64,000 bases of DNA from Luteibacter jiangsuensis (GTDB lineage: Bacteria; Pseudomonadota; Gammaproteobacteria; Xanthomonadales; Rhodanobacteraceae), in NCBI RefSeq assembly GCF_011742555.1, contig NZ_JAAQQR010000004.1, forward strand, positions 1-64,000. The letters run 5' to 3'. Position numbers and translations under genes: made by a program. The notes under the pieces were generated by a model. The model saw only the letters and a list, made by a program, of their open reading frames with translations. It was not told the DNA's origin and did not search any database. Shown piece by piece: positions 53,858 through 64,000 of this stretch. The first letter of the stretch is position 1, and every line of letters starts with the position of its first letter.

Positions 53858-54130
53858 CTAACCCACGACCCGGAAGCCGGGCAGCACGTCGTGCACACCC
53901 AGGTCTTCGCGATACAGCTCGGTGACTTCGGCCGATGGCGGGCCATCGTGCAACCAGGTTTCCATCCTGTCGATGGCGGCAGCGTCGCCTTGAACCACGA
54001 CTTCGACACTGCCGTCGCCCAGGTTCCGCGCGTGTCCGTCAAGCCGCAACGCCAAGGCATGCTCGCGCGCCGACGCGCGGAAGAAGACGCCCTGCACCCT
54101 GCCCCTCACGATGAAGCGCGCGGCTTTCAT
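53858..54130 (-). CDS. acyP: Acylphosphatase
   Basis: The protein has 90 residues. The catalytic Arg18 in GVFFRAS and Asn36 in HARNLGDGSVEV are the two essential positions of this small alpha/beta fold. It hydrolyses acyl phosphates. It starts 1 bp after the tlpA stop, so it is the third gene in yihY-tlpA-acyP. Confidence 0.94.
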   Translation of the reverse strand: MKAARFIVRGRVQGVFFRASAREHALALRLDGHARNLGDGSVEVVVQGDAAAIDRMETWLHDGPPSAEVTELYREDLGVHDVLPGFRVVG

Positions 54131-54131
54131 G

Positions 54132-54599
54132 TCATGACCCCTTGGCGATGGCCGCGTTGAGCTTGGCGGCGTCGACCGGGCCCACGAAGCGATGGGCGAC
54201 GTGGCCATCCGGCGCGATCAGGTAGGTGGTGGGCAGACCCTTCGGCGGGTCGAAATCCTTCGGCGGCTCCGTGACGTCCACCTGCGCGATGGGGTAATCC
54301 ACCGGGTGCTTGCGCAGGAACGCCTCGATGTCCTTCTTCTCGGTGTCCTCGAAGGCCAGGCCGATGGCCGCAACATCCTTGCGGCTTTTCACGAACGCGG
54401 AGATGTCGGGCATTTCCTTGATGCAGGGCACGCACCATGTCGCCCAGTAATTCACCACCACCCACTTGCCGCGCTGTGCGGCGAGATCGAACGGCTTGCC
54501 GTCCAACGTGGTGACCTTGAGTTCGGGATTCGCGGCCGGGGCAGCGGCGATGGGCAGGGCCATGGCCAATGCGGCGGCGGCGAGGAAGCGGCGGATCAT
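54132..54599 (-). CDS. TlpA-like periplasmic thioredoxin
   Basis: The protein has 155 residues. A signal peptide (MIRRFLAAAALAMALPIAAA) precedes a thioredoxin fold with the WCVPC active site (Cys56 and Cys59). GLPTTYLIAPDG is the cis-proline region. It probably maintains reduced thiols of periplasmic proteins, perhaps for cytochrome biogenesis. ATGA overlap with the YihY stop. Confidence 0.91.
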   Translation of the reverse strand: MIRRFLAAAALAMALPIAAAPAANPELKVTTLDGKPFDLAAQRGKWVVVNYWATWCVPCIKEMPDISAFVKSRKDVAAIGLAFEDTEKKDIEAFLRKHPVDYPIAQVDVTEPPKDFDPPKGLPTTYLIAPDGHVAHRFVGPVDAAKLNAAIAKGS

Positions 54600-55879
54600 G
54601 CGGGGGTATCCTCGGTGGGGACGGGAACCGGCGGGGGCGGGAACAGCTTGTCGAGGCGCGCGCCAAGCGTGGCGTCGAGCGCTTCGGCCAGATTGTCCAA
54701 CAAACCCAGGAGCTCCGGGGGCAAGTTGATACCGAGCCGCTGCACCTCCGAACGCGGGGCCAGCGGAAGCCGGTACTGCGTGCAACGGTACACCCGCAGC
54801 AACTCGGTGGCGTCGAGACTGCGGCTGAGCATCCAGCCGCCGGACTCGCAGCGCTGGATCATGTCGGCCCGCTGAAGGTCGTCGAAATAACATGCGATGG
54901 CGCTCGAGGGCAGGTAAGGCTCGCGCAGCCGGATCATGGCCGGGTCCACGCTTTCACCCGTGCGCTGGGCACCGACGAAGTGCTGGAGCACCACCAGCAG
55001 TCCGATGAACTCCGCGCCTTCCGGCAAGGCCTCGTGCGGTACCGTGTACTCGAACGCCGAGATGGATGCCGAAATGGACGCGCCCAGGATCACGATGATC
55101 CACGACAGATAGATCCAGAGCAGGAAGATCGGGATGGCCGCGAGGGCGCCGTAGATTTCCTCGTAGTTCGGCGAGTTGCGGATGAACGCCGCGAAGCCTC
55201 CGCGCGCAAGCTCGAAGAGGATGGCCCCGAGCAACGCACCCACCGCCGCGTGACGCCACGACACCCGCCGGTTCGGCACCATCGTGTACATGAGCACCAG
55301 CGTGATGAAGGTGATGCCGAAGGGAAGGAAGTTGATCAGGCGGCTTTGCGTAGCGATCTGATCGGCGGCCTGGTGCAGCAAGGGGAACGCCGCAATATAA
55401 GAGGACAACGCCAGCCCGCCCACGACGAGGATGGGGCCCAACGTCAGTGCGGCCCAATACAGCAGCACACGCGACGTCCATCCGCGGGGCTTGCGCACAC
55501 GCCAGATGCGATTGAGGCGGTCCTCGATGCTGATCATCATCGACACGGCGCTGAACAGCATCACGAGGATGGAAATACCCGTGAGCTGGCTGGCCTTGTC
55601 GGCGAAGGCCAGCATGTATTCCTGGATCTTCATGCCCGTGGCGGGCACGAAATTCTGGAACGCGTAATTGGCCAGGGATCCTCGCCATTCCGCGAACACG
55701 GGGAACGCGGAGAGCACGGCGAACACCGCCACGGTGAGCGGCACCAGCGACACCAGGGTGGTGTAGGAAAGGGCACCGGCCGTCTCGAAGCACTTGTCGT
55801 CGACGAAGCGCAGCCAGGTGAAGCGCATGAAACTCAGCGCGCGGTCGCGGTCGATGCGCAGCGGCATGTCCATCCTCAT
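54596..55879 (-). CDS. YihY/UPF0761 family membrane protein
   Basis: The protein has 427 residues from the ATG at 55879; the ATG at 55948 would leave almost no space to the divergent gene. The early segment FETAGALSYTTLVSLVPLTVAVFAVL matches the YihY family (formerly RNase BN). About six membrane helices are followed by a soluble C-terminal part of about 140 residues. The family function is unclear. Confidence 0.88.
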   Translation of the reverse strand: MRMDMPLRIDRDRALSFMRFTWLRFVDDKCFETAGALSYTTLVSLVPLTVAVFAVLSAFPVFAEWRGSLANYAFQNFVPATGMKIQEYMLAFADKASQLTGISILVMLFSAVSMMISIEDRLNRIWRVRKPRGWTSRVLLYWAALTLGPILVVGGLALSSYIAAFPLLHQAADQIATQSRLINFLPFGITFITLVLMYTMVPNRRVSWRHAAVGALLGAILFELARGGFAAFIRNSPNYEEIYGALAAIPIFLLWIYLSWIIVILGASISASISAFEYTVPHEALPEGAEFIGLLVVLQHFVGAQRTGESVDPAMIRLREPYLPSSAIACYFDDLQRADMIQRCESGGWMLSRSLDATELLRVYRCTQYRLPLAPRSEVQRLGINLPPELLGLLDNLAEALDATLGARLDKLFPPPPVPVPTEDTPA

Positions 55880-55926
55880 CTTACGTCCCGAACGATTGGG
55901 AACGCGTGGCAGTTCTGCGAGACTAA

Positions 55927-56876
<950 letters not shown>

Positions 56877-57001
56877 CCCTACCCGCGCGTAATGCGCACC
56901 GCGCGTCACGGCGCGGCACCCCACCCATGCTGCGCAGCGTATCGACGAACGCGTGCCCGCGGTGCAGGCTAGAACCATCGATTGCAACGGTGGACGCCAC
57001 G

Positions 57002-58654
57002 ATGAGTTTCGTACAGAGCGCACCCAGGCTCGCGCACCCGTACCGCGACGATCGCGTGCTGAACGCCTGGCTGGCGCATACGCTGCCGTCGGCAAGGCTG
57101 GAGGCGATGCGCCCGGACCTGGATGCCCTTGCGGACTACGCGCTCATGGCGTGGGACCGGCGCTGCCGCACGCCGCGCACCGAGCCCGTGCTAACGCAGT
57201 GGGACGCGTGGGGTTCCCGGGTGGACCGCATCGCGCTCACGCCTGCATGGGAAGAAGGGCCTGACATCACGACGCGGCATGCCGTGCTCGCCGCCGGCCA
57301 TGCGGGTTCGCCATGGGCCAGAGTGGAGGAATTCGCGCGCGTCTACCTCTATCACGTCGCCAGCGAGTTCTACTGCTGTCCGCTGGCCATGACCGACGGT
57401 GCGGCCACCGCGCTCCACGCGTCCGGCAACCGCGCCCTCATCGAGCGCGCCTTGCCGCACTTTCTCAGCCGCGATCCGGCCACCTTCTGGCTCTCCGGCC
57501 AGTGGATGACCGAAACGCCCGGCGGATCCGACGTCGGTCGCACGGAAACGGTGGCTCGCCAGGACGCCGAGGGCCAGTGGCGCCTGTACGGCCGCAAGTG
57601 GTTCAGTTCGGCCGTGGTGGGCGAAGCGGCGCTTGCCCTCGCGCGCCCCGAGGGCGCCGGCAACGGCACGGCGACCCTTGCGCTTTTCTACGTGGAAACG
57701 AAGGACGAAACCGGCGCGTGGCGCGGCGTCACCATCGACCGCCTCAAGAAGAAACTGGGCACGCATGAGTTGCCGACGGCCGAGATCCACCTCGACGGCC
57801 TTCCCGCCACGCCGGTCGGCCCGCTCGATCACGGCGTGCGCCAGATCGCGCCGATGCTGAACGTCACGCGCACCTGGAACGCGGTCTGCGCGGTGGCGAG
57901 CATGGCCCGAGCGATCGCGCTGGCCCGCGATTACGCCACGCGCCGCAGTGCTTTCGGTGCCCGGCTGATCGACCAGCCGTTGCACGCGCGCACGCTCGCC
58001 GACATGCAGGCCGAGTACGAGGGCGCGTTCTCGCTCACCTTCCACGTTGCGGAACTGCTCGGCCGCGTCGAGCACGGCGAGCACGCGACCCACGAAGCCG
58101 CGCTGCTCCGACTGCTCACGCCCCTGGCCAAGCTGTGGACGGCGAAGGTGTCCATTCGCGTCGTTTCGGAAGCGCTGGAATGCTTCGGCGGCGCGGGCTA
58201 CATCGAAGACACCGGCCTCCCGCAGCTGCTGCGCGATGCGCAGGTCTATGCGATCTGGGAAGGCACCACCAACGTGCTTTCGCTCGACATGCTGCGAGCG
58301 CTGTCGGCCGGCCTGGCACCGCTGCGCCAGGCCGTGGACGAACTGGTTCCCGACGACGGAACACCGGCGCGGCACACCGTGGTCGCGGCGCTGGACGCAG
58401 CGGAAGCGCTCCTGGGCGAGGTCGCGGCCGATCGGGCGTCGCTGGAGGCTTCGGCTCGGGGTATCGCCTTCACCCTGGCACGGACCATGGCCGCTGCCCT
58501 GCTGCTGCGCTCGGCACGTTGGGGCGCGGCGACCGGCGACCTCCGCCCTGCAGCGGCCAGCCGGCGGTTCCTCGCCCGCGGCCTGGACCGCCTGGCCTTG
58601 CCGGACAACGAGGACGACAGCCTCCTGGCCGGCGATGGGGCAGCCGCCATGTAG
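57002..58654 (+). CDS. AidB-like acyl-CoA dehydrogenase
   Basis: The protein has 550 residues, close to the 541 of AidB. The FAD-binding stretch WMTETPGGSDVG, the KLGTHELPTAEIHLDG segment and a long C-terminal helical region with ECFGGAGYIED and EGTTNVLSLDMLRAL are present; the AidB subfamily has this form. AidB reports link it to alkylation stress; other members are ordinary acyl-CoA dehydrogenases. The upstream 125 bp (56877-57001) holds no gene. Confidence 0.88.
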   Translation: MSFVQSAPRLAHPYRDDRVLNAWLAHTLPSARLEAMRPDLDALADYALMAWDRRCRTPRTEPVLTQWDAWGSRVDRIALTPAWEEGPDITTRHAVLAAGHAGSPWARVEEFARVYLYHVASEFYCCPLAMTDGAATALHASGNRALIERALPHFLSRDPATFWLSGQWMTETPGGSDVGRTETVARQDAEGQWRLYGRKWFSSAVVGEAALALARPEGAGNGTATLALFYVETKDETGAWRGVTIDRLKKKLGTHELPTAEIHLDGLPATPVGPLDHGVRQIAPMLNVTRTWNAVCAVASMARAIALARDYATRRSAFGARLIDQPLHARTLADMQAEYEGAFSLTFHVAELLGRVEHGEHATHEAALLRLLTPLAKLWTAKVSIRVVSEALECFGGAGYIEDTGLPQLLRDAQVYAIWEGTTNVLSLDMLRALSAGLAPLRQAVDELVPDDGTPARHTVVAALDAAEALLGEVAADRASLEASARGIAFTLARTMAAALLLRSARWGAATGDLRPAAASRRFLARGLDRLALPDNEDDSLLAGDGAAAM

Positions 58655-58692
58655 AATGGCGGGCCCGCTCCACCCGCTCCCAGGCGAAGACC

Positions 58693-59178
58693 ATGCAGCA
58701 ACTCACCATCGTGACCACCGGCGGCACGATCGACAAGGTGTACTTCGACGACAAGTCGGACTACCAGATCGGCTCGCCGCAGATCGGCGACATCCTCCAG
58801 CAACTGGGCGTCGCGTTTCGTTTCGACGTGATTCCCATCCTGCGCAAGGACAGCCTGCACGTGACCGACGAGGATCGCGCCCTCATCCGCAGCACGATCG
58901 AGGCACAGCCGCACCGGCATGTGCTCGTCACGCACGGCACCGACACGATGGTGGAAACGGCCCGCGTCCTCGCCGGCATTCCGGGCAAGGTCATCGTCCT
59001 TACCGGCGCGCTCAATCCGGCCCGGTTCCAGGGATCGGATGCCGTTTTCAACATCGGTTGCGCCGTGGGCGCCGTGCAGACGCTCGACGACGGCGTTTAC
59101 ATCGCGATGAACGGCCGCGTGTGGGATCCGGCCAAGGTGCGAAAGAATCGCGACGCGAACCGGTTCGAGGCCATCTGA
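58693..59178 (+). CDS. Short asparaginase-domain protein
   Basis: The protein has 161 residues, half the length of full L-asparaginases. It carries TTGGTIDK with the nucleophilic Thr region and VTHGTDTMVETA with the second Thr-Asp pair, then ends soon after ALNPARFQGSDAVFN. It therefore corresponds to the N-terminal domain only. Such short proteins are recurrent and may be tuned enzymes or have another role. AGGCGA lies upstream of the ATG. No frameshift is seen around its stop. Confidence 0.85.
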   Translation: MQQLTIVTTGGTIDKVYFDDKSDYQIGSPQIGDILQQLGVAFRFDVIPILRKDSLHVTDEDRALIRSTIEAQPHRHVLVTHGTDTMVETARVLAGIPGKVIVLTGALNPARFQGSDAVFNIGCAVGAVQTLDDGVYIAMNGRVWDPAKVRKNRDANRFEAI

Positions 59179-59217
59179 GTCGACATCGCGCCGGACGATC
59201 AAGGCACGGCACCGTGC

Positions 59218-60540
59218 TCAGTGGCGGCGCGCACGATCCTCGACCACGGCGTCGACCGTCGCCCCCGCATCCATCAACCCGGCGCCGCAGCCCTTCGGGC
59301 AGCGGCCGGGAATGGGACGCGCGTTGTCGACGAGTTGAGCCGTCACCTCGTCCACGCCGATGTCCGGATCGGCCGAACGCATGAGCGCAACCAGCGCGGA
59401 TACCAGCGGCGCGGCCGCGGACGTACCGCCCCGGTAACCGAACACCGAGCGTTCGTGGCCACGCTTGCCCGTATCCCAGGTGGAAAGGATGTTGTCCATG
59501 CCGACGGCGAGCAGGTTGCCGCCGGGCGCGGACAGCGTGACCTGCTGTCCGAAGTTCGAATACCACGCCATGCCGCCGTCCCTGCCTAGCGCGGCCACCG
59601 AGATCACCCCCGGGCAGTTTGCCGGCGTGTTCGTGTTGACGTTTTTCTGGTCGTTACCGGCGGACGTGACCACCACCGAGCCGCGGGCGCGTGCATCTTC
59701 GATGGCCTGCCGCAGTGACGACACACAGGGACCGCTCGTTCCCATGCTCACGTTGATCACGTCGGCGCGGCGACTCACAGGCGGCACGCCGGGCACGTGG
59801 CCGCCACTGGCCCAGACGATGGCGTCGGCGAGGTCGGAAGCGCGTCCGCCGCACCGGCCCAGCACGCGGACGGGAATCAGTTTTGCCTCCGGCGCCAGCC
59901 CCACGATGCCGGCGCGGTTGCCTGCCCGTGCCACCACGAGACCGGCCATATGCGTGCCGTGCCATGTGGAGCGCCTGGCCTCCGCGAATCCGCAATCGCC
60001 GGGCTCGCTCCAGTTGCCCGGATCGGTAGGGTCCGCATCGCGCCCGTCGCCGTCGCGCGCCGTGTCCACGTTACTGACGAAGTCGTAGCCCGGCAGCAGC
60101 TGGCCGTCGAATTCCGGATGCGGGGTGATGCCCGTATCGAGCATGGCCACCACCGCACCTGCGCCGCGCGTGTATTTCCATGCCACTTGTGCGTCGACAC
60201 CCACCCTGGCGTCGTGCATGTACCACTGCCGCTTCCAGAGCGAATCGACGATCGTGTGCGGCGCAAGGAGGAGGTCCTCCTCCACGGTGACACCCGGCTG
60301 CCGGGCGAGCGCCGCGGCTTCCTCGGTGCGCAGTTCGACGACCTCGCCGCCAGAGGCAAGGGTTCGGATAGGACGCAGCCCGCCGGTGCGTGCAAGCGCG
60401 AGGAAAGACGCGTCAGGAACGCTGCGTGCAACACGCGCATGTGTTTCGGCGGGAAAGTGCACGATGTACTGGGCGGGTGAGGCGGTCGCCAGGGTCGATA
60501 TCGTCAGCAGGGCAATCGCCATAGGGGGAACGAAGCGCAT
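59218..60540 (-). CDS. Secreted S8 subtilisin-like protease
   Basis: The precursor has 440 residues. A signal peptide (MAIALLTISTLATASPA) precedes a pro-domain of about 90 residues. The catalytic triad is Asp135 in AMLDTGIT, His194 in WHGTHMAG and Ser374 in GGTSAAAP; the oxyanion Asn296 is in SAGND. It is a typical extracellular subtilase. AAGGA lies before the ATG. The M4 protease is the next gene on the same strand, transcribed towards it. Confidence 0.95.
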   Translation of the reverse strand: MRFVPPMAIALLTISTLATASPAQYIVHFPAETHARVARSVPDASFLALARTGGLRPIRTLASGGEVVELRTEEAAALARQPGVTVEEDLLLAPHTIVDSLWKRQWYMHDARVGVDAQVAWKYTRGAGAVVAMLDTGITPHPEFDGQLLPGYDFVSNVDTARDGDGRDADPTDPGNWSEPGDCGFAEARRSTWHGTHMAGLVVARAGNRAGIVGLAPEAKLIPVRVLGRCGGRASDLADAIVWASGGHVPGVPPVSRRADVINVSMGTSGPCVSSLRQAIEDARARGSVVVTSAGNDQKNVNTNTPANCPGVISVAALGRDGGMAWYSNFGQQVTLSAPGGNLLAVGMDNILSTWDTGKRGHERSVFGYRGGTSAAAPLVSALVALMRSADPDIGVDEVTAQLVDNARPIPGRCPKGCGAGLMDAGATVDAVVEDRARRH

Positions 60541-60647
60541 GGGAGGTCCTTCGGAGTCGCGAGATACGCGGGTCCGACAAACCTAGATTCCGGCTGGCGA
60601 TGCGGGTACGCGGCCACGCCCGTAGTGTCGCGTGGGTTTCCCACCAT

Positions 60648-60682
60648 AAAAGAAAAAAGGCCCGGGCGTCGCCGCCCGGACC
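60648..60682 (-). terminator. Rho-independent terminator after the M4 protease gene
   Basis: On the minus strand GGTCCGGGCG pairs with CGCCCGGGCC around GCGA, followed by TTTTTTCTTTT. It lies 25 bp after the protease stop and before the S8 gene, so the two proteases are separate transcripts. Confidence 0.88.
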
Positions 60683-60707
60683 TCCTCGTCGATCGACGCT
60701 TGCGCCG

Positions 60708-62848
<2,141 letters not shown>

Positions 62849-63301
62849 ATGAGTGTCACCTCCGATATCGACGGCGACCTCAGGCGGCTCACCCCGTCCG
62901 TGCGGGCTGCATTCCGGCTGACGTCGGAACGGCACCCGCTGGAACGGCTGCTCACGGAGATCGCACTCCCCGGAGCGACCACCTGGCAGAAAGGCGAGAG
63001 CATTGCGTCGTCGGATCTGCAACGCCGCACCAACGGCTGGTGCGTGGAGTTGCCCTGGCAGCGCACCTACATGCTCGACGGCCCGCTGACGGAGTTGCTG
63101 GCCGTGCTCGCGCCCGGGCGCGACGACATCGTGGCGGCGATTCATGCGCTCGAACTCGACGCGCACGTGGGTCTGCATGTGCGCATGTATGGCCAGGAGG
63201 TACCGGCCTGTCTGTTTTCGCCGGCCAGCATCAAGGCCCTGGCGGCTTATGGCGCGTCGCTCGAGGTCGGCATCGTTCCTTCCGAAACGCCCGAACGCTG
63301 A
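62849..63301 (+). CDS. DUF4279 family protein
   Basis: The protein has 150 residues, with GGGAGAGG upstream of the ATG. The pattern ATTWQKGESIASSD and NGWCVELPWQRTYML is typical of DUF4279, a small family often found near toxin or immunity genes and in phage-like contexts; the function is unknown. The protein is soluble and compact. It lies beside the CCTAGGG array and is convergent with sufT. Confidence 0.75.
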   Translation: MSVTSDIDGDLRRLTPSVRAAFRLTSERHPLERLLTEIALPGATTWQKGESIASSDLQRRTNGWCVELPWQRTYMLDGPLTELLAVLAPGRDDIVAAIHALELDAHVGLHVRMYGQEVPACLFSPASIKALAAYGASLEVGIVPSETPER

Positions 63302-63312
63302 GGCGAAGCGTT

Positions 63313-63870
63313 TCAGAGCATGCCGGTTTCGAGCTTCGCCGCGTCGGACATCATCGAGTGGTTCCACGGCGGGTCGAACACGAGGTCGACGTCCGCTTCC
63401 ATCACCGTGGGAATGATTTCGAGCTTGGTCCGCACGTCGTCGACGAGGATGTCGCCCATGCCACAGCCCGGGGCGGTGAGGGTCATCTTCACGTAGACCT
63501 TTCGACCGCCCTCGTCGCCGGTTTCCAGGCTCACGTCGTAGACGAGGCCCAGTTCCACCACGTTGATGGGAATTTCCGGATCGAAACAGGTGCGCAGCTG
63601 CTGCCACACCAGCTTCTCGACGTCCTCGTCGGAGGCATCGTCCGGCAGCTCGATGGGTTTCGGCGGCTCCTTGCCGAGCGCGTCGGCGTCGTTGCCCGCG
63701 ATACGGAACAGGTTGCCTTCCACGTACACGGTGAAGCTGCCGCCGAGGGCCTGCGTGATGTAGCCGATCTGTCCGGCCGGAAGCGTCACCGTCTCGCCCT
63801 GCGGAACCATGACCGCGTGGCAGTCGCGCTCGAGGGTGAAGGGCTCGCTGCTGAGGCTGAAACCGCTCAT
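63313..63870 (-). CDS. sufT: Putative Fe-S cluster assembly protein SufT
   Basis: The protein has 185 residues from the ATG at 63870, with AGGA upstream. The N-terminal extension of about 85 residues is followed by a MIP18/DUF59-like domain: QQLRTCFDPEIPINVVELGLVYDVS, LTAPGCGMGDILVDDV and DLVFDPPWN. SufT-type proteins help mature Fe-S enzymes. The rest of the suf genes are outside this window. Confidence 0.9.
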   Translation of the reverse strand: MSGFSLSSEPFTLERDCHAVMVPQGETVTLPAGQIGYITQALGGSFTVYVEGNLFRIAGNDADALGKEPPKPIELPDDASDEDVEKLVWQQLRTCFDPEIPINVVELGLVYDVSLETGDEGGRKVYVKMTLTAPGCGMGDILVDDVRTKLEIIPTVMEADVDLVFDPPWNHSMMSDAAKLETGML

Positions 63871-63945
63871 TGCTGTCCTGTAAAGGCCGCCGGGCGGCCG
63901 CAAAGTCGTCAATTATGCCCTAGGTCGGGGCGGCGGCCGGCCCCC

Positions 63946-64000
63946 TCAAGAGCGCGAAGCTGCCATGGCCGCTATCATGCCCGCTTTGCCCGCCGTCACG
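63946..64000 (-). CDS. Possible C-terminal end of the next minus-strand gene
   Basis: An open frame enters from the right edge and ends at TGA (complement of 63946-63948), reading VTAGKAGMIAAMAASRS. With only about 18 codons nothing can be assigned. A plus-strand start at 63985 is equally possible. It is listed only so that the last 130 bases are accounted for. Confidence 0.2.
   Translation of the reverse strand, partial: VTAGKAGMIAAMAASRS

Overview
The window looks like chromosomal DNA of a high-GC gammaproteobacterium of the order Xanthomonadales, most likely Rhodanobacteraceae (Luteibacter/Dyella-like). The reasons are the gene repertoire (pil locus with tandem pilins, transglutaminase-like paralogue pair, secreted S8/M4/S9 peptidases, DUF2007 'pathogenicity-like' protein, DUF3391 HD-GYP protein), the codon usage, and dense REP-type palindromes. 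This taxonomic call is inference; no rRNA is present. No tRNA, rRNA or CRISPR array was seen.

Layout. 1-0.9 kb: end of an IS3-family element, a gene remnant cut by it, and an AT-richer membrane-protein gene (foreign-looking patch). 1.0-3.1 kb: secreted S9 peptidase. 3.2-23.6 kb: a type IV pilus locus. It holds two major-pilin-like genes, each behind a sigma-54-like promoter, followed by two tandem GT-C/TPR membrane proteins and an island of sugar-modifying enzymes, glycosyltransferases and a flippase (9.9-18.8 kb), then pilB, pilC, pilD and coaE. The position and content suggest a glycan pathway that serves the pilus or a surface polysaccharide.

23.6-31 kb: an EAL plus degenerate HD-GYP c-di-GMP pair, secreted MsrA, urocanase, a phosphodiesterase-like lipoprotein and a DUF2007 protein. 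31-34 kb: heme oxygenase and a bacteriophytochrome without an output domain; the heme oxygenase gene carries an in-frame 97-bp palindromic repeat. 34-44.8 kb: housekeeping genes (bpt, pdxH, glycerate kinase, aroK-aroB, hemE, PBP1b with an LpoP-like lipoprotein, SDR/epimerases). 44.8-56.9 kb: TPR-like membrane protein, purT, two transglutaminase-like exported proteins, SPFH-Arc pair, SCO1-PCuAC copper genes, yihY-tlpA-acyP, wrbA-DUF2069. 57-64 kb: AidB-like acyl-CoA dehydrogenase, a short asparaginase-domain protein, S8 and M4 exoproteases, DUF4279 protein and SufT.

Five copies of a 97-107 bp inverted-repeat element (31352, 36701, 39345, 40886, 52126) fall into two core subtypes. Besides the one inside the heme oxygenase gene, two supply stop codons to neighbouring genes.
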